Below, piece after piece: positions 25,153 to 31,746 of a stretch of DNA of 31,746 bases (positions are counted from its first letter, which is position 1; every line of letters begins with the position of its first letter). Source of the stretch: CAYXDO01 sp964463485 (GTDB taxonomy: Bacteria > Myxococcota > Kuafuiibacteriia > Kuafuiibacteriales > Kuafuiibacteriaceae); the NCBI GenBank assembly GCA_964463485.1, contig CAYXDO010000135.1:1-31746 (forward strand). Reading direction: 5' to 3'. Under the pieces are notes generated by a model, which was not told where the DNA came from, did not search any database, and saw only the letters and a list, made by a program, of their open reading frames with translations. The translations under genes were made by a program, and so were the position numbers.

Positions 25153-25191
25153 GTACACCCCCAAGGTCATCGCAGCAGAGCTCGCGCGAAG

Positions 25192-25944
25192 TCATCTCCG
25201 GGTGAGTAGGCGGTTGTCGATGAAAGTCGTATTCACGAACGTCGATCCCCGCACCGAGTAGTCCTGGGCTTTGACGAGCTCGATGATCTCCGGGAGAAGC
25301 TCCCAAGTGTCGACCGCCATGGTCTCGGCGATGATGACTTGGGGTCGGAACCGAGTGAAATCGAGCGCCTTCAGAATGGCGAAGTCGAGCCCTTCGACGT
25401 CGGTGGAAAAGAAGTGAGGCCCGCCGGCCGGGAAGTGTTTCGCCAAGACATCGTTGACGTCGAGCAGAGGCAGCTTCATGACGCGCTCGATGGCCTGGGG
25501 CCCAAGGCGCGCCGCGATCAAATCGGCCTGTTGTTTGTCGAACGTGTTGTTCTGTCCGTCGCCCCGGATGATGTAAAAATCCGCCTCGGTCTGCGCGTCC
25601 ACGCCGATCCCAGCGGTCAGCACCAAGTCGCCAGGGCGCTCGCGTTGGAGGCGCTCGGAATAGTAGGGGTTGGGCTCGACCAGCAACCCACGCGACCCTC
25701 GCTCGTACAAGAGGTAGGTGTTGTTGCTGAGGATGGGTTCCCACGCGCCGATGTCGATATAGGAAGGGCGGGGGTTCTTGAGCACTCGGAACAGGTGCTC
25801 GACGATGAGGTCCTCGCCCTGCTGGGCGTAAGAGATCTTCGCCTCGCTGCGGTGTCGCTCGGGCTCCGGCTGGGTTGCGCGGGCCGCCGCCGCAGTGACG
25901 GACGCGCCCGCGAGCGTACCAAGAAGGAGACTGCGGCGCTCCAT
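25192..25944 (-). CDS. FkbM-family methyltransferase-like protein with Tat-type signal
   Basis: The 250-residue product starts 'MERRSLLLGTLAGASV', an Arg-Arg-x-Leu-Leu pattern followed by a hydrophobic, Ala-rich stretch, as in twin-arginine signal peptides. The rest is an FkbM-type SAM-methyltransferase fold: motif I 'YIDIGAWEPILSNNTYL' near residue 62, then 'GLLVEPNPYYSERL', and 'DVEGLDFAILKAL' near 180. FkbM enzymes O-methylate sugars or polyketides in the cytoplasm, where SAM is available. Export would separate the protein from its cofactor, so either the signal is only an anchor, the protein is not exported, or it has another role. The ATG at 25942-25944 is the first Met and directly encodes the signal. 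It converges with the antiporter gene (39-bp gap). Confidence 0.85.
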   Translation of the reverse strand: MERRSLLLGTLAGASVTAAAARATQPEPERHRSEAKISYAQQGEDLIVEHLFRVLKNPRPSYIDIGAWEPILSNNTYLLYERGSRGLLVEPNPYYSERLQRERPGDLVLTAGIGVDAQTEADFYIIRGDGQNNTFDKQQADLIAARLGPQAIERVMKLPLLDVNDVLAKHFPAGGPHFFSTDVEGLDFAILKALDFTRFRPQVIIAETMAVDTWELLPEIIELVKAQDYSVRGSTFVNTTFIDNRLLTRR

Positions 25945-26069
25945 CGACGGACCATAGGCGGTCCGACGGCCACGAACAAGAAGCGCCCGCGCGACTAGAT
26001 CAGCAGCGCGTTGACGCGTTGAGTTGTCGGCTTGCGGATTTGCGCTCTCGTGGCCCGTCGGCCGCGCGA

Positions 26070-26143
26070 TGGTGAGGGGGGGACTCGAACCCCCGACCTA
26101 GGGCTTATGAGACCCTCGCTCTAACCGGCTGAGCTACCTCACC
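26070..26143 (-). tRNA. tRNA-Met (CAU)
   Basis: A complete cloverleaf can be folded: a 7-bp acceptor stem GGTGAGG/CCTCACC, a D-arm GCTC/GAGC, an anticodon stem AGGGT/GCCCT with loop CTCATAA (anticodon CAU), a 5-nt variable loop, and a T-arm of five G-C pairs around TTCGAGT. The discriminator base is A and no CCA is encoded. The GTAGCTCAG start of the D-arm fits elongator Met; a CAU tRNA-Ile read through lysidine is less likely but possible. It is not an initiator tRNA because position 1 pairs. Confidence 0.93.
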
Positions 26144-26204
26144 GACGGCTGGGGCTCCTAACACTTTTTTCGTGCGGTTCCCAGCGTGTCGTTGGGGATC
26201 GGGC

Positions 26205-26486
26205 TCACTTCTTCTTGAACAAGGCCTCGAGCTTGTTGATGTGCTCGACCTTGTCTTCCTTCTCCACCAAGCCTTCGCGAATCGTGAAGTACGTGCAGAA
26301 GTTGCCCTTCTCCTTGTCTGGCTCGTAAAACGTCACGGACTCCTTGCACTGGTTGTGCACATATGGGTCCCAGAAGCGGCAGTTCTTACAGCAGTGGAGG
26401 TCCGCGCCGCAGTGCTCGCAGGTGTCGGCCCGCTTCACCTTGTCGATGAGCTCCACCTCGTTGCCGCAGGCGTGACAGCAGAACAT
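26205..26486 (-). CDS. Small zinc-ribbon protein
   Basis: A 93-residue protein starting 'MFCCHACGNEVELIDKV' with Cys-x2-Cys knuckles 'CHAC', 'CEHC' and 'CKNC', then 'DPYVHNQCKES' and 'DKEKGNFCTYF'. Similar small conserved hypothetical proteins with a final 'NFCxYF' occur in several phyla; their function is not known to me. It probably binds two zinc ions and may contact nucleic acid or protein. The C-terminus is Lys-rich. ATG 26486 starts exactly at the domain; the frame is open to 26585 and the upstream part holds four more Cys ('ECQDSACRRHGGCGCS'), so a longer protein remains possible. The tRNA-Met gene follows downstream on the same strand. Confidence 0.8.
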   Translation of the reverse strand: MFCCHACGNEVELIDKVKRADTCEHCGADLHCCKNCRFWDPYVHNQCKESVTFYEPDKEKGNFCTYFTIREGLVEKEDKVEHINKLEALFKKK

Positions 26487-26585
26487 CGGGGTCGAGCATC
26501 CACAGCCGCCATGGCGGCGACAAGCAGAATCTTGGCACTCACGCCGGTGTCTGATGCTTCGCCCCTCCATCGGACGACGGACCAT

Positions 26586-26618
26586 GGTCAGGCTGCGCCA
26601 GGGCGGTCAGGCTGCGCC
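26586..26618. repeat. 14-bp direct repeat in the divergent promoter region
   Basis: GGTCAGGCTGCGCC occurs at 26586-26599 and again at 26605-26618, a 19-bp period. It lies between the zinc-ribbon gene and the ceramidase-like gene, just upstream of the latter's start at 26623. It could be a tandem regulator site or a simple duplication. Confidence 0.6.
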
Positions 26619-26622
26619 TTCG

Positions 26623-29349
26623 ATGCGTTTCCTCTCGATCGTGGTCGGCCTGCTCGTCTTGTCTGCATGCAAAGGCGACGAAGAAACCGCCGACGGTCCG
26701 AAGTGCGGCTACCACTCGGACTGTCCAGGCGGCGTTTGCTACAAGGGCCAGTGTTACGGCACGGGAACCTGCGTCGAACGCAGCAACTGCAACAGCGTGC
26801 CGGTCTGCGGCGGGGATGAGTTCCGATGCATGTGCTCGCCGGACAACCGCTGCTTGCCCGTTTGCGTGCTCGACGACGATTGTCCGAGCGACGGCTACTG
26901 CGTCAACGGCGTCTGCGAGAAGTACCCCGGCACCTTCGAGGGCGCCGATCCCGCCCCGAGCGCCTCCGGTAAGTTGGAGGTCGGCCTCGGTCGCGTCGAG
27001 CTCACCTTCCCGATGGGTGTCTCGATGGCTGGCTACGGCAGCCGCCAGGGCCCACGCACGCCCTACCAAGACGCGCTCGGCGGATCGAACGCGTGGTTCG
27101 ACCGCCCCGACGTCCGCGCCCTCGCGTTCTCCGACGGGGACGAGCTCTTCGTCTTGCTTCGTCTCCCGATGGGTTGGTCCGAGGATTTCATGGTCACGCG
27201 TACCATCGAGAAGGTCGCGAAGAAGTCCGGGATCAATCTCAGCGGCCACTTGATCACCTCGGCAACTCACTCTCACGCCCAGCCTGCTCGCTTTTGGCAC
27301 CTCGTCGTCGGCCTCGGCTTCGGCTTCTTCGGCTACGATGAGTTCAACTACGAAATCCTCGACATGCTCACCGAGTCCTTCGCGGACGCCTGCGTCCAAG
27401 CGATTCAGAACATGCGACCCGGCCGGTTCGGCTACATCGAGCTTCCGAGCTTCGACCCAGACGACAAAATTCACCGCGATCGACGCAGCGAAAACGACGG
27501 CCTCCCAGGCTACGAAGGCAAGGAGGGCAACATGGTCCTGATGCGCGTCGACGACGAAGACGGAAAGCCCATCGCCGTCCTCACCAACTTCGGCATGCAC
27601 GGCACCGTCTTCGACTTCGACAACCCGATCCTCACCGGCGACGCGCCCGGTGGCGTGGAAGTCGCACTCACCCTCGGCGCCACCGCAAAGTACGGACACC
27701 CCGTCCTCGGCTTCTACATTCAAGGCAACGCCGGTGACGTGTCGCCCGGCGGAGACTACACCGGCGCCGACCCGCTCGAGGCCATGCAACTCGTGGGCGC
27801 CGACGCCTTCAAAGTCATGGAGCCCAAGCTCGACGAGATCGTGACCTCGGACGACCTCGACGTGGATATCGTGACGCAACGGATCCCGATCAGCCACGAA
27901 GCCCTCGGCTACCCACCGGGCGGCTTCTACGACTCGGATGTCTCCTGCGAAGACTCAGCCAAGAACTTCCGATACGGCGCCTTCCAGTGTGTCGAGGGCG
28001 GTGAAGAAGACACCGACCCGTCCACTCGCTTTCAGGACGGAGACCTCAACTGCGTATTCTCCATCGAGTGCCTCTCTGGCGGATATCCAGTGCCCAACTT
28101 CCAAAAGACGATCTTGGCCGTCGCCCGGATCGGCGACCTCGCCATCGCGACGATGCCCGGCGAGCCCCTCGCGACCTTTGGCAAGCGGCTGGCGCTCAAA
28201 GTCAAAGACGCAGTACCGGGGGCCAAGGCGGCCTTCGTGGCTGGGTATTCGATGGACCATCACTTCTACCTCGTCGCCGAGGACGACTACTTTCAAGGCG
28301 CCTACGAACCCTCACGCGGCATTTGGGGCTGGAGGCTCGCGGACTACTTCGCCGAGAAGTCCGTGGAGCTCGCGGCCCAGCTTGCAAAACCAAAGGCGCA
28401 GCGATCCGTCTCCTCCGGAAATCTCAAGCCGGTGTACTGGGTCGAGTCTCACCCGTGGGAGAACGAAGACACCAAAAAGAAAGTTCCCCTGACCGAGACG
28501 GTAGGTGACCCGGCCCGCGTCATCACGGACGTGCCCACGACCGTCGAGCGTTTCGACGTCACTCGCTTCTCGTGGGTCGGCGGCCACCCGGGTGTCGACC
28601 GGCCGCGAATCACGCTCGAGAAAGAGAGTGCGGGGAGCTTCAGCGTGGCAACTCTCCCAGGCGGATGGGAGTACGACGACTACCCATTCCAGATGTTCGT
28701 CCATTACGACGGCAAATGCACACGCCGGAATTGTGACGAGCACGCGTGGCGCGTGGACTGGGAGGACGGCCGAGACCTCCCCACGGGAACCTATCGACTG
28801 CACGCCAAGGGCCGCGCCTTCAAGGCGGGCGCGGTCGTCGACTACGACGCGTACTCGACGACCTTCGAAGTGCGACCCACGACGAAGCTCGAGGTCTCTG
28901 GGCTCGCCGCCGAGGCCGGAAAGCTCGTGGCTAGGATCGCCCAGCCGGCCGCCCTTTCGTTCGTGCCCGAAGCCAACGGAGACCAACGCGCCGAAGTGAT
29001 CGGTCACCGCATGCGCGACCCGCGCGTCCCGCGCTGGATCGGCGCGCCCATGCCGGACGGCGCCGTGCTCACTCTAGGCGGAACCGTGCGGAACCCCGCC
29101 GGCAACGTCGCGACGCTCGGCGGCACCGCCACGACTCAGGTCGTGACGGAGGCGCGAGCGAGACCGACTCTGATCAAAGCCGATGGAACCGTGGACACCA
29201 AGAGCGAAGGCAGCCGGCCCACGACCAAGGCCACGTTCGACGTCGCCGCGCTGGCGACCGGGCCCGCGGGAAGCTACTACTTCCAGCTCACGATCACCGA
29301 TGAGTTGGGAAATCTAGGTACTGCGACCGCGACCGTGACCAAGCCCTGA
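26623..29349 (+). CDS. Neutral-ceramidase-like hydrolase, Cys-rich lipoprotein
   Basis: The 908-residue protein begins with a lipoprotein signal 'LLVLSAC' (lipid-carrying Cys16). A Cys-rich segment of about residues 27-105 follows ('CGYHSDCPGGVCYKGQCYG', 'CVLDDDCPSDGYCVNGVC'), of EGF/EB-like style. Residues about 119-600 match neutral ceramidases: 'VGLGRVELTFPMGVSMAGYG', 'ATHSHAQPARF' (His216, His218), 'TNFGMHGTVFDFDN' (His326) and 'GNAGDVSPGG' with the expected nucleophile Ser374. In the family two His, a Glu and a Tyr bind zinc and the Ser motif cleaves the ceramide amide. The C-terminal part ('FQMFVHYDGKCTRRNC', 'LPTGTYRLHAKG') is a beta-sandwich like the ceramidase C-domain. I chose ATG 26623 because the signal starts there. 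It was probably on the cell surface. A different amide or lipid substrate is possible. Confidence 0.85.
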   Translation: MRFLSIVVGLLVLSACKGDEETADGPKCGYHSDCPGGVCYKGQCYGTGTCVERSNCNSVPVCGGDEFRCMCSPDNRCLPVCVLDDDCPSDGYCVNGVCEKYPGTFEGADPAPSASGKLEVGLGRVELTFPMGVSMAGYGSRQGPRTPYQDALGGSNAWFDRPDVRALAFSDGDELFVLLRLPMGWSEDFMVTRTIEKVAKKSGINLSGHLITSATHSHAQPARFWHLVVGLGFGFFGYDEFNYEILDMLTESFADACVQAIQNMRPGRFGYIELPSFDPDDKIHRDRRSENDGLPGYEGKEGNMVLMRVDDEDGKPIAVLTNFGMHGTVFDFDNPILTGDAPGGVEVALTLGATAKYGHPVLGFYIQGNAGDVSPGGDYTGADPLEAMQLVGADAFKVMEPKLDEIVTSDDLDVDIVTQRIPISHEALGYPPGGFYDSDVSCEDSAKNFRYGAFQCVEGGEEDTDPSTRFQDGDLNCVFSIECLSGGYPVPNFQKTILAVARIGDLAIATMPGEPLATFGKRLALKVKDAVPGAKAAFVAGYSMDHHFYLVAEDDYFQGAYEPSRGIWGWRLADYFAEKSVELAAQLAKPKAQRSVSSGNLKPVYWVESHPWENEDTKKKVPLTETVGDPARVITDVPTTVERFDVTRFSWVGGHPGVDRPRITLEKESAGSFSVATLPGGWEYDDYPFQMFVHYDGKCTRRNCDEHAWRVDWEDGRDLPTGTYRLHAKGRAFKAGAVVDYDAYSTTFEVRPTTKLEVSGLAAEAGKLVARIAQPAALSFVPEANGDQRAEVIGHRMRDPRVPRWIGAPMPDGAVLTLGGTVRNPAGNVATLGGTATTQVVTEARARPTLIKADGTVDTKSEGSRPTTKATFDVAALATGPAGSYYFQLTITDELGNLGTATATVTKP

Positions 29350-29360
29350 GTAGTGTACCC

Positions 29361-30635
29361 ATGACGCCAGCGTCGGCGCACCTCACCCGGACTGGGATCC
29401 TGTTGCTCTCGTTGCCGAGCTCTTGTGCCGATCATCGATATCCGGTCTCCGATCCACCCATTCCCCAGCATCACCGAGCCGTCGGCGCGTTCGTGACGCC
29501 AGCCGCCGGCTCGCCCACGATCCTCTGGAACCAAGGGGACGGACGAGCGCCCGCAGCGGTCTGCAACCCATGTCCTGATTCCGCGTTCGACGTGTACGTG
29601 ATGTCGTTCGAATGCGCGGACGTCTTGTCGCTCCGATCCGACTTCGAACGGCGCCGAGCCCGCGCTCCTGACTCGATCTTCAAAGTTCACGTCGACGGCG
29701 AGCCCGGACCCTGGACCGAAGTCTCCGTCGCCGACGTGGCCAAGGTCCTCGAAGCCGAGCTCTTGCCCGACTCGGCCTGCCTCGAGTTCGAGGAAACGCC
29801 GCTCTCTGAAATGCCCGTGACCGGCCGTGTGAGTCTGTTCCCGCTCCCGGACGGCCGAGCGCTCCTGATTTACAACGGCGCGTTCGTCGTGAGCCAGGAA
29901 GGCCACCTGGAGAGTCTCAGATGGGTATCGAACCTCGATGAGTCCCGACCGGGAACCTGGTTGTACGACGGCGTGAACGGAGTGATCTTCGTCGACACCG
30001 ACGCCGGCACGATGTCGATCGTGGCGCCTGCGCAAGGTTCCTGCCTCGGCGTGTACGTCGGCTATCCGCTCGGTCAGAAAGTCGTCTTCGCGCTCTATCG
30101 CCCGGTCTTGTTCGATCTCGGGACCAAGAAATTCGATGATGCGGCGCTGTTCTGCGCCTCGGAGATCGGTCGCCTCGGAGTTCCGCTCGACGAAGAAGTG
30201 CTCGTCGTGGGCGACACCTTGTACCGAGTCCACGGAACCGAAGTCACTCCCGAGAATCCGCCCGGTACACCGCTCTCCATCGACGTCTCACCCAGAGGAG
30301 CCATCCTCGGAATGTCGAATGGAGCCCTCTTGCTTCGGCACGGCCCCGACCGATTCGAGGAGCTCTACGTCAGCGAAGGCCTCTTCACCCAAGGCCTTTA
30401 TTCCGTGGCGAGCTCCGGCGTGATCGCGCTGGCCAGCAACAACGGGCTCGAGCAATACGTGTTCGACCAAGGCATCTGCTCGACGACGATCAGCGGAGCC
30501 ACCTCGAACGCGGTCGTGCGCCTCGGAGATGGGTTTCTGAGTGTCCCCTCGACCGGAGGCAATGACGCCATCCTGCGCGAGCTCATTCGACTCAGTCCCA
30601 AACCCAAAAACCTCTGTCGAGTCCCCGCGAATTGA
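29361..30635 (+). CDS. Secreted protein of unknown function, partner of the ceramidase-like gene
   Basis: The 424-residue protein has a hydrophobic N-terminus 'GILLLSLPSSC' that may be a lipoprotein signal, although Pro three residues before the Cys is poor. The remainder repeats a strand-turn pattern ('PLPDGRALLIYNGAFVVSQ', 'GAILGMSNGALLLRHGPD', 'AVVRLGDGFLSVPSTGGN') like beta-propeller or WD-like sensor proteins; I do not recognise a family. Its start is 11 bp after the ceramidase-like stop, so they are an operon and may act on the same surface substrate, an inference. Part of the last blade, 30506-30560, is nearly identical to 31620-31674 further right. Style resembles the lipoprotein at 20078. 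Confidence 0.65.
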   Translation: MTPASAHLTRTGILLLSLPSSCADHRYPVSDPPIPQHHRAVGAFVTPAAGSPTILWNQGDGRAPAAVCNPCPDSAFDVYVMSFECADVLSLRSDFERRRARAPDSIFKVHVDGEPGPWTEVSVADVAKVLEAELLPDSACLEFEETPLSEMPVTGRVSLFPLPDGRALLIYNGAFVVSQEGHLESLRWVSNLDESRPGTWLYDGVNGVIFVDTDAGTMSIVAPAQGSCLGVYVGYPLGQKVVFALYRPVLFDLGTKKFDDAALFCASEIGRLGVPLDEEVLVVGDTLYRVHGTEVTPENPPGTPLSIDVSPRGAILGMSNGALLLRHGPDRFEELYVSEGLFTQGLYSVASSGVIALASNNGLEQYVFDQGICSTTISGATSNAVVRLGDGFLSVPSTGGNDAILRELIRLSPKPKNLCRVPAN

Positions 30636-30652
30636 GCTCCTTTCGATCCGGC

Positions 30653-30730
30653 TCGGAGCAGGCATTTCCGGGCCTGGGAGAGGGATGTTCCGGGCCTGGG
30701 AGCGCAGGCATCTTGCCTGCGCCTAAAGGC
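30653..30730. repeat. Dispersed hairpin repeat, copy A
   Basis: It contains two adjacent copies of TTCCGGGCCTGGGAG. A perfect stem-loop follows: GCGCAGGCA (30702-30710), loop TCT, TGCCTGCGC (30714-30722). A second copy is at 31681-31729. Hairpin repeats of this GCAGGCATCTTGCCTGC type occur as intergenic repeats in many GC-rich genomes and resemble REP elements. There is no T-tract, so it is not a typical terminator. Confidence 0.8.
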
Positions 30731-30740
30731 ACCGTAAGGA

Positions 30741-30967
30741 TCAGGATCGGGCACGGGCACGGGCACGGGCACGGGCACGAAGTCCTCGCAGAGCCGCGCC
30801 GAATTTCGACGCTACTGGCTGGCGAGCTAGGGTCTCACTCATCGAGAGACGGCTTGGGTTCCTGAGGTGGTTCGCGCGTGGCGCGGACCGTCGTTGATCT
30901 CCTCGACAGCCGCCGAGGTCCCGAAAATGCCGTGCCCGTCCGTGCCCGTGCCCGTGCCCGATCCTGA
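30741..30967. repeat. Inverted repeat with GGGCAC hexamer arrays
   Basis: The left arm, TCAGGATC followed by five GGGCAC units, runs from 30741 to 30778. The right arm, GTGCCC units ending GATCCTGA, runs from 30932 to 30967 with one 4-bp partial unit. The arms are reverse complements apart from that partial unit, separated by 153 bp, so a large stem-loop or cruciform could form. It may be a mobile-element remnant. Confidence 0.8.
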
Positions 30968-30980
30968 GGCAGGACGAGAA

Positions 30981-31004
30981 TTAGGCAGGATCAATCCTGC
31001 CTAA
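30981..31004. repeat. Perfect 24-bp palindromic hairpin
   Basis: TTAGGCAGGA, loop TCAA, TCCTGCCTAA: 10-bp arms with a 4-nt loop. It is followed by AAGGC, giving the same GCCTAAAGGC motif as the end of the 30653 repeat, so both belong to one repeat family. Confidence 0.8.
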
Positions 31005-31176
31005 AGGCGTGGACACTCAGTCACCGCTGCAACGACTCGCAGTGTCTGGCGGCGGGCGACCGCGCGCCAGCCTCACTCATGAGGTCGCAAGGCCGAGATT
31101 TGCAGCAACCGGGATTTGCAGTATCACTCTGCGGCGTGTGTGATCAGCATCTACTCTTCGGTGGGAGCCTCCGGCC

Positions 31177-31605
31177 ATGATGTTCTCGCACGCAGCCCAC
31201 TTGATCGTGCTGGGTCTGTGGGGCGGTCTCGTTACCGCCGAGGCGATCGTCGAGCTCGTCGGTCGACGCGACGTGCGCCTTGCGTACGCCGTCGCCCGGT
31301 TCCACTACTGGATCGACCTCGTGGCCGAGCTTCCGCTCCTCGGGGCCGTCGTTGCGACCGGCCTCATTCTGTTGGCCCAGACGACGCTCGATGCGTTCCT
31401 CTGGGCCAAGGTCGCCTGCGGAGGGGTCGCGGTGATCGCCAACCTCGCCTGCGTGCTGATAGTGGTGAAGCGCTGGCGGGTCGCAACCCGAACCGGCGAG
31501 GTTCCTGATCGGTTGTCGGCCTGGGTATTGCGGCTGGCGGCGCTGGGTGTGCCGGCCGGGGCTGCAGCCCTCGTGCTCGGTGGTCGTCGGGTGGGGTGGT
31601 GGTGA
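31177..31605 (+). CDS. Small four-helix membrane protein
   Basis: The 142-residue protein has four hydrophobic helices (about residues 5-25, 48-68, 74-98 and 115-137). Polar marks inside the membrane, 'FHYWIDLVAELPLLG' and 'TGLILLAQTTLDAFLWAK', recall small integral proteins of unknown function. His, Asp and Glu in the second helix region might bind a metal or haem, which is speculation. Two consecutive ATG codons start at 31177, with GGGAG upstream (spacing about 9-10 nt). It is isolated between repeat regions, so may be monocistronic. Function unknown. Confidence 0.7.
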   Translation: MMFSHAAHLIVLGLWGGLVTAEAIVELVGRRDVRLAYAVARFHYWIDLVAELPLLGAVVATGLILLAQTTLDAFLWAKVACGGVAVIANLACVLIVVKRWRVATRTGEVPDRLSAWVLRLAALGVPAGAAALVLGGRRVGWW

Positions 31606-31619
31606 GACGCCACGCGGCG

Positions 31620-31674
31620 GAACGCCGTCGTGCGCCTCGGAGATGGGTTTCTGAGTGTCCCCTCGACCGGAGGC
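31620..31674. repeat. Displaced copy of a coding fragment (second copy of 30506-30560)
   Basis: These 55 bases match the 3' part of the secreted-protein gene at 30506-30560 with one mismatch. There they encode 'NAVVRLGDGFLSVPSTGG'; here they lie outside any gene and are joined, within about 6 bp, to a copy of the hairpin repeat. Confidence 0.9.
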
Positions 31675-31680
31675 CGGGTC

Positions 31681-31729
31681 TCGGAGCAGGCATGTTCCGG
31701 GCCTGGGAGCGCAGGCATCTTGCCTGCGC
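31681..31729. repeat. Dispersed hairpin repeat, copy B
   Basis: TCGGAGCAGGCATGTTCCGG and the following GCGCAGGCA-TCT-TGCCTGCGC stem-loop match copy A at 30653-30722 but without the tandem duplication found there. The hairpin is at 31709-31729. Confidence 0.85.
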
Positions 31730-31746
31730 GTAAGCTTCGCGGAATC

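Larger units (their letters stand above)
30636..31176. other. Repeat-rich intergenic region
   Basis: These 541 bp hold no convincing gene. They contain a hairpin-carrying repeat (30653-30730), an imperfect long inverted repeat built on GGGCAC hexamers (30741-30967) and a perfect palindrome (30981-31004). Candidate promoters for the small gene at 31177 cannot be distinguished. Confidence 0.7.

Noticed and set aside
26070..26143. tRNA-Ile(CAU) identity
   Set aside because: The acceptor stem and D-arm look like elongator tRNA-Met; lysidine-type identity cannot be fully excluded by eye.
26539..27897. 452-residue minus-strand frame opposite the ceramidase-like gene
   Set aside because: It is Val/Glu/His-rich antisense noise; the plus strand shows catalytic motifs.
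30702..30722. Rho-independent terminator of the secreted-protein gene
   Set aside because: The hairpin is strong but no T-tract follows, and the same hairpin occurs elsewhere as a repeat.
30741..30967. Possible CRISPR array
   Set aside because: The repeated unit is only 6 bp with no spacers, and the second array is inverted.

Overview
The window reads as chromosomal DNA of a high-GC, Gram-negative, myxobacteria-like bacterium (Myxococcota/Polyangia is my inference; no rRNA or marker gene confirms it). Supporting signs are strong G/C preference at third codon positions, frequent GTG/TTG starts, many lipoprotein-type signal peptides beside a LolA-like carrier, a long Ser/Thr kinase with the 'HRDVTPSN' catalytic loop common in myxobacterial kinases, and a MerR-type regulator with a cobalamin-photoreceptor-like C-terminal half. 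No phage, transposase, CRISPR array or rRNA was found.

Layout. (1) 50-4631, minus strand: a small unknown protein overlapping a MerR/B12 (CarH/LitR-like) regulator, then a GT-C-like membrane glycosyltransferase, then a discoidin/PKD surface protein that looks broken at the window edge. (2) 4632-5586: about 950 bp with no convincing gene and a sharp AT-rich island carrying operator-like repeats. (3) 5587-9067, minus: ftsK followed by a coupled WYL-domain regulator. (4) 9240-17590, plus: LolA-like carrier, aldehyde dehydrogenase, Gly-rich lipoprotein, then a tight cluster of branched-chain 2-oxoacid dehydrogenase E2, E1-alpha, a PlsC-like acyltransferase and an atypical SDR. (5) 17692-21706, minus: secreted lipoprotein and Ser/Thr kinase. 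(6) 21847-25152, plus: propionyl/acyl-CoA carboxylase beta subunit and a KefB-type cation/proton antiporter. (7) 25192-26486, minus: Tat-signal FkbM-type methyltransferase, tRNA-Met(CAU) and a small zinc-ribbon protein. (8) 26623-30635, plus: a neutral-ceramidase-like lipoprotein and a secreted partner of unknown function. (9) 30636-31746: a repeat-rich stretch around one small four-helix membrane protein.

How the genes fit together. The E2/E1-alpha/acyltransferase/SDR cluster and the acyl-CoA carboxylase subunit suggest branched-chain acyl-CoA and lipid metabolism. The LolA-like carrier would serve outer-membrane lipoproteins such as those at 11613, 20078 and 26623. The points I rate most worth a second look are the methyltransferase with a twin-arginine export signal, the cobalamin-type regulator whose B12-binding signature is partly lost, the ceramidase-like lipoprotein with a Cys-rich front domain, the SDR with its catalytic Tyr/Lys replaced, and the composite repeat near the right edge that carries a nearly identical copy of 55 bp of a neighbouring coding sequence. 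All family assignments are from reading motifs by eye; no database search was run.
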